A stretch of 64,000 nt of DNA, taken from contig JAGXSE010000056.1 in the NCBI GenBank assembly GCA_018333865.1, positions 62,001-126,000 of the forward strand, read 5' to 3'. The translations under genes were made by a program, and so were the position numbers. The notes beneath the pieces are model-generated. The model was not told the origin of the DNA and searched no databases. It was given only the letters and a program-made list of their open reading frames with translations. The stretch is from Syntrophomonadaceae bacterium. GTDB taxonomy: Bacteria > Bacillota > PH28-bin88. This document shows, one piece after another, positions 40,626 through 49,821 of this stretch; within the stretch, counting starts at the first letter, position 1; each line of letters starts with the position of its first letter.

Positions 40626-40955
40626 TCAGGTACGGGTAATTTTTGCAGGCGTGAAGCCTAACAGCTTCTCTAAAATGTCATTGATGGCAATCATGGCCGC
40701 CTCTACGCTTGCCACATCACCGGTTATGATCAGCGCCCCGGTAAAGCGATCAAGAAAGCCGATCTCGGCGCTGGATGCTTTGGTAGCAATATCTGCGGCA
40801 ATGATCGCCGCCTCGTTGGGTGTCAGGGTTGCAATCCCAATGGCACCCTTTTCTTCCATCCCCAAGCTTTCATAGATGTCCTTGGCCGGGGCGGCAATGA
40901 TATGGGCCAGGGTGACTTGCTTGCCTGGCACAGATTCCTGGATTATTCTTTTCAT
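40626..40955 (-). CDS. eutS: EutS/PduU-type circularly permuted BMC shell protein
   Basis: 109 residues. MKRIIQESVPGKQVTLAHII, GAIGIATLTPNEAAIIAADIA and GFLDRFTGALIITGDVASVE (all in part) match EutS/PduU, whose permuted BMC fold caps the pore with a beta-barrel. Start ATG 40955 has GGAG 8 nt upstream. It precedes the repeat array that separates it from eutJ. Confidence 0.95.
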   Translation of the reverse strand: MKRIIQESVPGKQVTLAHIIAAPAKDIYESLGMEEKGAIGIATLTPNEAAIIAADIATKASSAEIGFLDRFTGALIITGDVASVEAAMIAINDILEKLLGFTPAKITRT

Positions 40956-41009
40956 GTCAAATTCTCCGGCTCCGCCCATAATAGCCCCCCCATTGTTGAC
41001 AAAAAGCCA

Positions 41010-41978
41010 CTAATGCCTGATTATATCAGCCTGGAAACCACTGTCTTTAAAGTGTTTTGCGATTTCGTCCAATTCTTCATCATTCAAGCTCAAATCCCCG
41101 GTAATAGCGTATTCCATGTCCAACTGCCTGTATTTGTTGATGCCCAATTTGTGATAGGGCAGCAAATCGATGCCGTGAAAGTTCCTGTAACTCTGAAAAG
41201 ACTTCAGGAATTCGATGGTTTTATTAATAGTTTCTTCACTGCTGTTTAACCCTTTAACTAGCGGCATCCTGACTTTAGTTGCAAAACCGCGGCGGATCAT
41301 CTCCTTAAAGTTATCCAGTATGCGCTCATTGCGCACTCCTGTTAACTCAAGATGCCGGTCAGAATCAATGTGTTTTAGATCATACAACAGCAAATCGGCA
41401 AATTTAGCCATCATCACCAAGGATTCCAGTTTGGCGTAGCCGGAAGTTTCGATAGCTGTGTGGATTCCTTCCCGCCGGCATTCCATCAATAAATTTGCGG
41501 CAAACTCCGGCTGCATAGCCGGGTCCCCTCCCCCAAGGGTTACTCCTCCGCCAGAGTTCAGGTAAAAGAGTTCGTCCTGGCGGATGATCTCCAATGCTTC
41601 TGAAATAGTTATATCCTGACCAACAACAGCCAGTGCCTGTTTAGGACATATAGCTTCACATTTCCGGCAGCCGCTGCAGTCAATGCTGCGGTTTTGTCTG
41701 TGCCTTGTCCCTTCAGCGGGCAGCTTTGCCTGGTCTAAGAAGTAGTGAATGTTAAGGGGACAGACAGGAATACAGTTGCCACAGTCGATGCAAAGCTTTT
41801 CTTTGAACATGACCTGATATTTTTTCACCAATCCTTCCGGATTAGAGCACCATTGACATCTTAAGGGGCAACCCTTAAAGAATACCAGGGTTCTGATGCC
41901 CGGCCCATCATAGATGGAGTATTTCTGGATATTAAAGATTCTTGCTTTGCGTTCCAGTAAGCCGCTGTTTTTAATCAT
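41010..41978 (-). CDS. cutD: Choline TMA-lyase activating enzyme (radical SAM)
   Basis: 322 residues. The radical SAM cluster is Cys37, Cys41, Cys44 in GCPLRCQWC; two extra ferredoxin clusters are C63-C66-C69-C73 (CIDCGNCIPVC) and C101-C104-C107-C111. Then GGGVTLGGGDPAMQPEF, TAIETSGYA and LYDLKHID, as in glycyl-radical activases of the CutD/HpdA class. It installs the radical on Gly822 of CutC using S-adenosylmethionine. Confidence 0.94.
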   Translation of the reverse strand: MIKNSGLLERKARIFNIQKYSIYDGPGIRTLVFFKGCPLRCQWCSNPEGLVKKYQVMFKEKLCIDCGNCIPVCPLNIHYFLDQAKLPAEGTRHRQNRSIDCSGCRKCEAICPKQALAVVGQDITISEALEIIRQDELFYLNSGGGVTLGGGDPAMQPEFAANLLMECRREGIHTAIETSGYAKLESLVMMAKFADLLLYDLKHIDSDRHLELTGVRNERILDNFKEMIRRGFATKVRMPLVKGLNSSEETINKTIEFLKSFQSYRNFHGIDLLPYHKLGINKYRQLDMEYAITGDLSLNDEELDEIAKHFKDSGFQADIIRH

Positions 41979-42028
41979 TTCCGTGTTCGTTTCCCCTGTC
42001 CCCTCTTGATTTTACGTCTGCTAAAAAG

Positions 42029-42322
42029 CTACTGCTGCTTCCACTCCCTGGGGAGATATTTAGCCAGAAGCATTTTGCCTTCGTCATTGATCGAATAGTA
42101 AACAACCAATTCTCCCTTGCTGTCTATAACCTCATCCTTGTCATCAATGATAAAATTTGCTTTCATTGATAATAGATGATCCAAAATAGCCTCTTTGGTG
42201 AACTGTTTTTCCTTCCCATATTCCGGCTTAAGTGCCTGCAGCACATCTTCAGCACTGGCTTTACTGACAGTTGCAAGGTAATGCAGGATCCTGAATCTGA
42301 GGGGCAATAAAGTTGCTTTCAT
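42029..42322 (-). CDS. Small winged-helix-like protein
   Basis: 97 residues: LRFRILHYLATVSKASAED, KEAILDHLLSMKANFIID and a wing ending YYSINDEGKMLLAKYL (quoted in parts). This looks like a single winged-helix domain and could be a local regulator or adaptor. Its ATG overlaps the permease stop by 1 nt (TAATG). I do not recognise the family. Confidence 0.6.
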   Translation of the reverse strand: MKATLLPLRFRILHYLATVSKASAEDVLQALKPEYGKEKQFTKEAILDHLLSMKANFIIDDKDEVIDSKGELVVYYSINDEGKMLLAKYLPREWKQQ

Positions 42323-43332
42323 TATGACTTCCCGCCCTTCTTGAATAATTCCTTCGGGTCAACCGCCACAAGAGCTGCGCCAATCATAATCAATACGCTG
42401 CCGATCACCAGGTTTTGCGTGAGGGTTAAACTCATGAACAGGACTGAGAAAACAACGCCCCACATTACATAAGTCCCGTTTAGCACTACCCCTTTTGCGA
42501 CACCGATCATGTTGTTTGCCTTATACCAGGCCAGATAAGATGCCGCCGAGGCTAAAGCAGCAAGAGCAAAGACCCCCAAGGCATTAGGCAGGGTCACAAC
42601 CTGAGATGCGACACCCCAACCACCAACAAACGGTAACACAAAAACGAACATGACCAGGCCGGAGGTCAGTTGCCGGATATTGATCGCCACCTTCGGGTCA
42701 ACCATGTTCATGCCGAATACTGATAAGACAGCCTCCGAGCCCCAGCCAAAGGCTGCCAGGGAAGCAAAGATCAGTCCCAAGTAAAAGACGGAGCTTACAG
42801 TTCCTTCCGGCGGCACATATGAGATAACAATGGCCCCGGCAATTGAAAGGGCAATGCCAAGCCAAACCCTTGGGATAATAACTTGCTTAAGGAATATCCG
42901 GGAAAGTATCGCCCCGACAACTGGATATAACGCTGTGATGGGCAGGGCGTAAGCAGGGCCCGCCATTGAAATGCCCATCAGGTATCCGCCCATGGCAATT
43001 GGCCCGCCCAGCAGGGCGGCTACACAAACCATCAGACCGGGAAAAGTCTTCAGGGTACGCCATATTTCCTGAACCCGGCCAGCCACGCCATTGTAAGCCA
43101 AAAGCCACAAGCCCGCGATAAAGTCGCTGAAGAAAGCCGCCGCCAGTGGGAGAGCAAACACGTAAGCTTTTTCATCCAGGACTGGCACCAGACCCAAGGC
43201 TATCCCCAGGAGCACGCTGTTCATTCCCCAGGTACAACCGCTGAAAAGACCGGTAAAGATACCCTTTTTGGCGAAATTGCTGTTCAGCCTTTCTTTCATC
43301 AACACTGCTGATAAGTTGCCCGACGATTGCAT
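42322..43332 (-). CDS. DMT-superfamily permease, putative choline or amine transporter
   Basis: 336 residues with about ten TM helices, two EamA-like halves, for example GLFSGCTWGMNSVLLGIAL, GPAYALPITALYPVVGAILS and SAASYLAWYKANNMIGVAKG. It lies between cutC and cutD. It may import choline or export trimethylamine; the sequence alone does not decide. Good GGAGG site before ATG 43332. Confidence 0.72.
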   Translation of the reverse strand: MQSSGNLSAVLMKERLNSNFAKKGIFTGLFSGCTWGMNSVLLGIALGLVPVLDEKAYVFALPLAAAFFSDFIAGLWLLAYNGVAGRVQEIWRTLKTFPGLMVCVAALLGGPIAMGGYLMGISMAGPAYALPITALYPVVGAILSRIFLKQVIIPRVWLGIALSIAGAIVISYVPPEGTVSSVFYLGLIFASLAAFGWGSEAVLSVFGMNMVDPKVAINIRQLTSGLVMFVFVLPFVGGWGVASQVVTLPNALGVFALAALASAASYLAWYKANNMIGVAKGVVLNGTYVMWGVVFSVLFMSLTLTQNLVIGSVLIMIGAALVAVDPKELFKKGGKS

Positions 43333-43371
43333 TTACTTTTGCCTCCTCATTAATTTAATCCCACAGGAAAT

Positions 43372-45918
43372 CTACTCAAAACGATCCAGGACAGTTCTGC
43401 TGATAATTTCGTCCTGCACCTCCTTGCAGAGCTCTACAAAATAGGCGCTGTACCCGGCCACGCGAATAATCAAATCCCGGTACTTGTCTGGCTCTCTTTG
43501 GGCTTTCTTTAAAACCTCGTTATCCACATAGCTGAATTGCATTTGACCATTGCCAAGGACAGAAGCAGTCCTCAGCAAGGTAATCAGCCCGTTTTCGCCT
43601 TCCGGCGTTTCCAGGATCCCGCGCAGCAACTTAAAGTTGTGGACCATGCCTATATTCATGGATTCGTTACTAAGCTTGCTCACCGATTTTATAATGGCTG
43701 TGGGGCCCAATTTATCGGCGCCCTGGGTCGGGCTGATGCCGTCTGAAAGCGGGGCCCAAGCCAGGCGTCCGTTTGGAGTAGCGCCGGTTAATGCGCCAAA
43801 AGGAGTGTTATTGGAAATAGACACTGTTCCATGCGAAAAATTAGCGTATAACATCCGATAGGAGTTGTGCGTCCGCTCCGTCCAGGTGATCAGGTCTGCG
43901 GCGATTGCATCCACATAGTCGTCATCGTTTCCGTATTTGGGCGCATTCAGGCAGTCTGTCCGCAGGCTATCGTAGCCGGCAAAGTTAGCAGCCAAAGCGT
44001 CCCGGATTTGTTTCAGGGTATACTTCTTTTCATCAAAAACCAGTTTCTTGATGGCAGCCATTGAATCTGTATAAGTGCCCAGGCCTGAAAAGATGAGGCC
44101 GGGACCACAGTTCACCAAGGCGCCGCCGCCGGTAACATCAACTCCTTTTTCCATGCAGCCTTCCACCAGCAAGGACATCAGCGGCTTGGGAGCCAGGTCC
44201 CTGTGCACCCGCTGGCTGATGATAGTCCCAATGGCAGATAAACGGATAATGTGCTCAATTTGTTTCTTGCAGGCAGCGTCAAATTCTTCATAGGTCTTGA
44301 TATTCTCCAGATCGCCCGTGTCCAGTCCCTCCATCGTCCCCCGCCACTTCATGATGCCACGGTTAAAAACAAATTCGATGGCGATGGGCCATTGGGTATA
44401 GCCGGTTGAAGTCCATTGATAAATTCTGCCGGATTTTTGCGGTTCAACGCAGCCCATCAGGCAATAATCCCTGGCGTCTTCAATCGAGAATCCTTTGGCC
44501 AGCATCATTTTGATATGGGTATCGTCAAAGTGACAGGCGGGAAACCCTAATCCTGCCTTTACCACTTCCACAATTTTCTTCAGGTATGCTTGCGGTGATT
44601 TATTGTGAATCCGGCAGGCCAGGGACGGTTGATACATCCTCACCAAACGGACAGCGTCCATGATGAGATAAGTCAGGTCATTGGTCGCATCGCCACCGGT
44701 TCTTTTCTGCCCGCCGATAGTTAAATTGATAAAGGGCTGATAGCCGGCAAAATACTTGGCGCCGGTTTCACTGGACAGCCACATCACTTCCGAGCATTTG
44801 ATTATAAAACAGCAAAGCAACTCAAAGGCTTCCAGCTTGTTGATCCGGCCAGATTCCAGATCAGCCTTGAACATGGGATAAATATATTGGTCCAACCGCC
44901 CAAGAGAGATGCCGGTTTGGTTCTCTTCCACCACAAAAAGCGATTCCAGTGTCCAGACCGACTGCAACGCCTCATGGAAGGTGCGGGGCGGATTTGCCGG
45001 CACGTTGGTTAGAATTTCAGCAATCTGGGCCAGTTCTTTTTGCCTTGCTTGATCTTGTTCTTTGGCGGAAAGCTCTCTGGCATAATCAGAAAGCCGTCTG
45101 GCATATGCTAAAATACCATCACAAGTTTCAATCTGTGCCTTGTAAAAATAAATCTTATCCAGGTCGTCCGGGTTCTCCATGGAGAGCTTGCAGAGCCTTT
45201 CGACGGCTTCCTGCCTTACACCGCTAATCCCTTTTTTAACCAGGATAACATCAAACCCCGGGCAGGTATCTCCTCCCCCATTTATTTGATGGTAAGACAG
45301 ATCACTGACATAGGACTCGCCGGAAAATGACCAGAGCCCAGCTTCTGTATACTGCTCTTGGCACACCTCGTCCACGCTTTTGCCTTCCCAGTAAGGGAAA
45401 ATTTCCTCGCGCAGTATCCGCTTGTCTTCCTCACTGACTTGAAAGGGATCCTGGGGTCTTTTGGCCATGGTATCCAGTTCATCCCGAATCCATCTCCAGG
45501 CAATATCTGGGGATACAGCTCCGGCTCTCGGTTTGCCGCAAGGGTGCCCGACAATTAACTCATCTTTTTGAATCAGCAAAGGAGCTGTCTCACAGGCTTT
45601 ACGGAAGCATTTAGCCCGTAAAAGCATCTTGGGCAAGCCTGGATTCTCCTTGGTCACTTGGGTAAAAGCCCTGGCCCGGTAGGTGCTGATGCTGGGCTTA
45701 ACTTTTAAATAATTGGTGCGCAACCGCTCCAATCTAGGCGTTAGCCCGGTTATTTCCCCCTCGAACCTGGGCGATTTCGCCAGTTCATTCGCTGCCGGAC
45801 TATTTGCGGACAATTCCATGGCAATCCCCTGAAACAGCTTCAAAACGGCAGCTTTTTCTTCCGGGGACAAGTGTTTTGTCGCGTCTGCAAATCTCTTGGT
45901 AAATTCTTGCGTATCCAA
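43372..45918 (-). CDS. cutC: Choline trimethylamine-lyase (glycyl radical enzyme)
   Basis: 848 residues from TTG 45918, chosen because GGGAGGT lies 7 nt upstream; an ATG six codons earlier lacks a site. Residues of the choline site in Desulfovibrio alaskensis CutC all appear with a +1 shift: Asp217 ([12 protein letters not shown]), Phe396, Cys490 and Glu492 in [11 protein letters not shown], Thr503 in YQWTST, and radical Gly822 in RVAGYSAYF. It splits choline to trimethylamine and acetaldehyde. N-terminal residues up to about 60 form a helical extension often used for encapsulation. The constant offset makes glycerol or propanediol dehydratase unlikely. Confidence 0.96.
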   Translation of the reverse strand: MDTQEFTKRFADATKHLSPEEKAAVLKLFQGIAMELSANSPAANELAKSPRFEGEITGLTPRLERLRTNYLKVKPSISTYRARAFTQVTKENPGLPKMLLRAKCFRKACETAPLLIQKDELIVGHPCGKPRAGAVSPDIAWRWIRDELDTMAKRPQDPFQVSEEDKRILREEIFPYWEGKSVDEVCQEQYTEAGLWSFSGESYVSDLSYHQINGGGDTCPGFDVILVKKGISGVRQEAVERLCKLSMENPDDLDKIYFYKAQIETCDGILAYARRLSDYARELSAKEQDQARQKELAQIAEILTNVPANPPRTFHEALQSVWTLESLFVVEENQTGISLGRLDQYIYPMFKADLESGRINKLEAFELLCCFIIKCSEVMWLSSETGAKYFAGYQPFINLTIGGQKRTGGDATNDLTYLIMDAVRLVRMYQPSLACRIHNKSPQAYLKKIVEVVKAGLGFPACHFDDTHIKMMLAKGFSIEDARDYCLMGCVEPQKSGRIYQWTSTGYTQWPIAIEFVFNRGIMKWRGTMEGLDTGDLENIKTYEEFDAACKKQIEHIIRLSAIGTIISQRVHRDLAPKPLMSLLVEGCMEKGVDVTGGGALVNCGPGLIFSGLGTYTDSMAAIKKLVFDEKKYTLKQIRDALAANFAGYDSLRTDCLNAPKYGNDDDYVDAIAADLITWTERTHNSYRMLYANFSHGTVSISNNTPFGALTGATPNGRLAWAPLSDGISPTQGADKLGPTAIIKSVSKLSNESMNIGMVHNFKLLRGILETPEGENGLITLLRTASVLGNGQMQFSYVDNEVLKKAQREPDKYRDLIIRVAGYSAYFVELCKEVQDEIISRTVLDRFE

Positions 45919-46006
45919 CCTTTTGACCTCCCTCATTAATTGTTACAAGATGGTTGCCGGATCCAGACTTCTTTGGAACCTGCAAAATAGTTCTCTGGCT
46001 AGCCGG

Positions 46007-47143
46007 TTAAAATGACTTTTTTAAAATGCTGCCCAGATCTTCTTTAGTCGGCCGCCTGGGATTGGTAGCAGTACACCGGTCCTGAAGAGCCAGTTCAACC
46101 ATGTTAGCCAATTGCCCCGCAAATTCGCTTTGTTCAATCCCCATCTCGCGAATGCTGCCGGGTAGACCCATGGATCTTTTTAAATCCTTGACTGCCTGCA
46201 GAAAATTAATCGTTCCTTCTCGGGACGTCCGGGCAGGTAATTGCAACATCGCAGCCAATCGGGCATATTTCAAGGCAGCATATCCGTCGGTTTTGCCGTC
46301 GATGTTGGCGTTATATTCAATAACTGCGGCCAGCAATAGTGCGTTGGACCGCCCATGGGAGATGTGGAAAGTGCCTCCCAGGGCATGGGCCAGGCTATGA
46401 TTTAGACCTAAGCCGGCATTGGTAAAGGCCATCCCTGCGATGCAGGATGCATTTTGAATATTCTCCCTGGCAAAGGAATCGCTTGTATTCTTATATAAAG
46501 TTTTCAGATGCTTGAATATTAATTGGACGGCCTTCTCGGCCAGGGCATCTGTACAATGAGTTGCCTCGGTAGAAACATAAGCCTCAATAGCATGTACAAG
46601 GGCATCGATACCCGTATCAGCCACTAGCTGTTGGGGGGCATGCTGAATACATGTGGAATCAAGAATGGCTATATCGGGTGCCATCCACTCATCTACGATA
46701 CATACTTTTTGTCCTTCGGCAGTTATGACTGCGAAATTGGTCACCTCGGAACCAGTACCACTTGTCGAAGGTATAGCAATAAACAGCGGTTTCTTAAATT
46801 CCTCTTCTGATGCTTTTTTAAACTGCCACAGGGAGTATAGGATACCCTTGGCGGCATCGATCACAGATCCTCCGCCCAAAGCAACAACGGTATCGGCGCA
46901 AGTCTCCAAATACTTGTTCATACCGGCAGCTATGACTTGTACATCCGGGTCTGGGCGCACTGCAGTAAAAACATCAGACTTTATTTTTGCTTCATTAAGA
47001 TAATCTATTGCCTTTTGGAGATATCCCAGTTTCTCCATTACCCCGTCAGAAACAATAAACGCACGGGATCCTCTAATTTCTTTTAGAAATTGCATGGACC
47101 CCTCATCAAAATAAATCGCTGGCTTGATCACAAATTTTCTCAT
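46007..47143 (-). CDS. cutO: Iron-dependent alcohol dehydrogenase
   Basis: 378 residues of the Fe-ADH family: GGGSVIDAAKG cofactor motif, PSTSGTGSEVT, ADTGIDALVHAIEAYVS and the metal-ligand segment GLGLNHSLAHALGGTFHISHGRSNALL (read in parts; Asp and three His). It would reduce acetaldehyde to ethanol and regenerate NAD within the compartment. Start ATG 47143 follows GGAGGTGA; earlier in-frame codons lack support. Confidence 0.93.
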   Translation of the reverse strand: MRKFVIKPAIYFDEGSMQFLKEIRGSRAFIVSDGVMEKLGYLQKAIDYLNEAKIKSDVFTAVRPDPDVQVIAAGMNKYLETCADTVVALGGGSVIDAAKGILYSLWQFKKASEEEFKKPLFIAIPSTSGTGSEVTNFAVITAEGQKVCIVDEWMAPDIAILDSTCIQHAPQQLVADTGIDALVHAIEAYVSTEATHCTDALAEKAVQLIFKHLKTLYKNTSDSFARENIQNASCIAGMAFTNAGLGLNHSLAHALGGTFHISHGRSNALLLAAVIEYNANIDGKTDGYAALKYARLAAMLQLPARTSREGTINFLQAVKDLKRSMGLPGSIREMGIEQSEFAGQLANMVELALQDRCTATNPRRPTKEDLGSILKKSF

Positions 47144-47172
47144 AACCGCATCACCTCCGATCCATATCCCCA

Positions 47173-48660
47173 TCAGGCAAGCTCTTTTAGCAATCTATTT
47201 AGAAATTCATGTAAATCCTGGATACTGTCAATAGAACGATAACTGGCTGAAGGATAAATCGTTTCAGGAGTCTGCCCACCCTTTATTCCTCTTGTTATAT
47301 CCTCCAGTTGCCGTACTCCGTAGCCGACTTTGCGAATATTAATCAAATTCATCGGGCTGACGTTATCTGAAGTTATTCCTCCGCCTGCCGCGCCAGAGCC
47401 CAGCGTCAATGCCGGGAAAAGATTGGTTGTGGCTCCGATACCGCCTAACGTGGCAGGAGTATTCACCAGAATTCTTGATACTGGTTTTTTCAGGGCAAAT
47501 TCCCGGATTACATTTTCATTCTGCGAGTGGATAACCAGAGTGTGACCACGCCCCTCATTGACCAGTAGCTCTATGCATTTCTCACAGGCATGCATCCAGT
47601 CTTTTTCGATATAAAATGCCAAAACAGGGCAAAGTTTTTCTCTGGCATAGGGATTGGATGCGAATACATTTTTTTGTTCAGAAATCAATATTTTTGTTTC
47701 CTCAGGGACACTGGCGCCGATCCGCTTGGCCAGCTCGACAGCCGGTCTCCCGACAATTTCCGGATTCATGCTGCCATCGGCGCAGTAAAAAAGCTTGCTG
47801 AGTTGCTCCGATTCCTGGGGTGACATGAAATAGGCCCCGCTACGCCTGAGCTCTTCTTTTACTTCGTCAGCGATGCATTCTTCCGCAACGACGGACTGTT
47901 CAGAAGCTGAAACAATCCCGTTATCGAAAGTTCTGCTGGCAATAATATCCGCCACGGCCTTTTTAATGTTGGCGGAACGCTCAATAAAGGCAGGCCCATT
48001 GCCTGGGCCGCTGTAAATGACCGGCTTGCCAGATGTGCGGGCCGCACTGACCATTTTGGGCACTCCTGTAATCAGAATAAGCGAAGTGTCCTGATGGCTC
48101 ATCATGGTAACGGTGCCCTCTACCGCCAAGGTAGAGAGGCACCCGATTGCCCCGGAAGGCAAGCCGCATTCTTCAGCTGCCCCTATTAATATATCTAGCA
48201 CCTTGGTGATTACTTTTCTGGCCTTAGGATGAGGAGAAAAAACAATAGCATTGCCGGATTTGATGGCAATTAAGGCTTTATATATGGTAGTGGAGACAGG
48301 GCTGGTGGACGGAGGCAAAGCGACAATAACTCCCACGGGAACACCAATATCAATTGTCTTGTTTGCCTTGTCTTCCCCGATAATCCCAATGACCTTCATG
48401 TCCTTGATCTTTTGATAGATATAATCGCTGGCAAAAATGTTTTTAACAAGTTTATCCTGCCATTTGCCATAACCTGTCTCTTCGTGGGACATAATAGCCA
48501 GTTCTTTGGCATATTTGCTCGTTGCTTTTGCCATTTGCCCAATAATTTTATCCAGTTTTTCCTGAGGAAAGGCCGCCAGCTCCTTTTGCGCCTCCCGGGC
48601 GTTTTCCACCAGAATCCGGGCCTCTTGGACAGAGAGCAAATCATTGTCAATTCTGCTCAT
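47173..48660 (-). CDS. Aldehyde dehydrogenase paralogue with lost catalytic residues (probable pseudoenzyme)
   Basis: 495 residues, AdhE/EutE-type fold with a conserved GPGNGPAFIER loop. The catalytic Cys position reads FDNGIVSASEQ: Ser251, codon TCA. The oxyanion Asn of PSTNP reads PSTSP (Ser120). Neither is a frame or assembly problem, since flanking residues are conserved with the active copy at 35114-36943. It cannot form the thioester intermediate by the known route. A structural, chaperone or scaffold role inside the shell is possible. Start ATG 48660 (MSRIDNDLL) after GGGAGTGA. Confidence 0.9.
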   Translation of the reverse strand: MSRIDNDLLSVQEARILVENAREAQKELAAFPQEKLDKIIGQMAKATSKYAKELAIMSHEETGYGKWQDKLVKNIFASDYIYQKIKDMKVIGIIGEDKANKTIDIGVPVGVIVALPPSTSPVSTTIYKALIAIKSGNAIVFSPHPKARKVITKVLDILIGAAEECGLPSGAIGCLSTLAVEGTVTMMSHQDTSLILITGVPKMVSAARTSGKPVIYSGPGNGPAFIERSANIKKAVADIIASRTFDNGIVSASEQSVVAEECIADEVKEELRRSGAYFMSPQESEQLSKLFYCADGSMNPEIVGRPAVELAKRIGASVPEETKILISEQKNVFASNPYAREKLCPVLAFYIEKDWMHACEKCIELLVNEGRGHTLVIHSQNENVIREFALKKPVSRILVNTPATLGGIGATTNLFPALTLGSGAAGGGITSDNVSPMNLINIRKVGYGVRQLEDITRGIKGGQTPETIYPSASYRSIDSIQDLHEFLNRLLKELA

Positions 48661-48708
48661 GCTGCAATCACTCCCATTCCGCTCAAAAAGACAAGTTAAC
48701 ACCAGAAG

Positions 48709-48999
48709 TTACCAGTCGATCGCATATTTGGCAACAATCTTTTCCACTTCCGCATGGGGCCTGGCTATGACAAGAGAACTATAAACCTTACCAACCTTAC
48801 CGGCTTCCTTGACGCCAGCCTCGACAGCCGCCGTTACCGCACCAACGTCGCCACGAACTACGACGGAAATCAAACCGGAAGCCACATTCTCGTAACCTAC
48901 CAATTCCACATCCGCAGCTTTGCACATGGCATCCGCCGCCTCCAATACCGAAACCAAGCTATGGGTTTCTATAAAACCTAAAGCATCGCTTTTTTTCAT
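48709..48999 (-). CDS. BMC-H shell protein
   Basis: 96 residues, single BMC domain: [38 protein letters not shown] and a C-terminal YSSLVIARPHAEVE. Its C-terminal tail (KIVAKYAIDW) is longer than in PduA. Start ATG 48999 after GGAAAGGGG. Second gene of the operon. Confidence 0.95.
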   Translation of the reverse strand: MKKSDALGFIETHSLVSVLEAADAMCKAADVELVGYENVASGLISVVVRGDVGAVTAAVEAGVKEAGKVGKVYSSLVIARPHAEVEKIVAKYAIDW

Positions 49000-49027
49000 C
49001 TCGGTTCCCCTTTCCAAACACCGTTTT

Positions 49028-49324
49028 TTACCCGTCAATGTCATGTCTCGAAACTATCTTGCCTACCCGGCTGATCGGGCGTGGCATTACATTTACGGCA
49101 GTTACCTCGCCGATAGCTGCTGCCGCTTTGGCACCATTTTCCACAGCTGCCCTTACTGCTGCCACATCACCTTTTACCATTACTGTAACGAGCCCGGAAC
49201 CCATATTCTCAAAAGATACCAGCATAACATCCGCACTTTTACACATGATATCCGCTGCCTGGATTGCCGGAACCATCCCTCTGGTTTCAATCAGACCCAA
49301 TGCTTCTTCGCCATAGTATTTCAT
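49028..49324 (-). CDS. BMC-H shell protein, first gene of the microcompartment operon
   Basis: 98 residues, BMC domain [39 protein letters not shown] and VNVMPRPISRVGKIV. Close paralogue of the next gene; such pairs let hexamers mix. ATG 49324 has AGGAGT upstream. Its promoter must lie in the 49325-49821 gap; I did not find a convincing -35/-10 pair on the minus strand. Confidence 0.95.
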   Translation of the reverse strand: MKYYGEEALGLIETRGMVPAIQAADIMCKSADVMLVSFENMGSGLVTVMVKGDVAAVRAAVENGAKAAAAIGEVTAVNVMPRPISRVGKIVSRHDIDG

Positions 49325-49604
49325 CAAAACAACTCCTATACCTTAGATTACCAAGGGTTGCAACTGTTTTTTACCAATTTTGGCTTATGATTAGCCGCGC
49401 ATTTTATTGCCTTCATCATAGACCATGGTGAATTTTCTTTTTTGAATTATTAATAAGAGTTAATGGCATTTTTCATATCAACTGCCATGCAGTTCTTGTA
49501 CTATTGATACATTATTGCACAATCAAGACGGTAAACTGGAGAATATATACATCAGGTACAGGGTGCAAATAAGTACAACCGGTATTCAATCTACCCACAT
49601 CCGA

Positions 49605-49752
49605 CTGAAGCCACTAGCCAGTTGAGTTTGAACGCAGAATGTCCCCAACTGTTAGGCTTCTTTAAAGCGGTGGTATTTAAGCGGCTACGAACAATAATAA
49701 CTGGGTCCTGGCTTCAGCATTCTGCTGAAGCCAAGACCCAGTTGAATTTGAT
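49605..49752. repeat. Long hairpin repeat and decayed copy between the shell operon and the choline-kinase gene
   Basis: 49699-49743 folds into a 21-bp stem with one mismatch and a 3-nt loop (AACTGGGTC-c-TGGCTTCAGCA / TGCTGAAGCCA-a-GACCCAGTT). A diverged copy of its right arm (CTGAAGCCACTAGCCAGTTGAGTTTGA) lies at 49607-49633, followed by GAATGTCCCC as in the 40-kb array. The remainder of the 49325-49821 gap is AT-rich and must hold the divergent promoters; no gene is seen. Confidence 0.8.
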
Positions 49753-49821
49753 ATCCTTTTCTGCTAAAGTAAAATGAAAATAAACCTGTCATCCAACTTT
49801 TATTATTTTATGGAGTCATTG

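Noticed and set aside
43372-45918. Glycerol or propanediol dehydratase, or isethionate lyase
   Set aside because: All remembered choline-site residues of CutC occur with one constant offset (Asp217, Cys490, Glu492, Thr503, Gly822).
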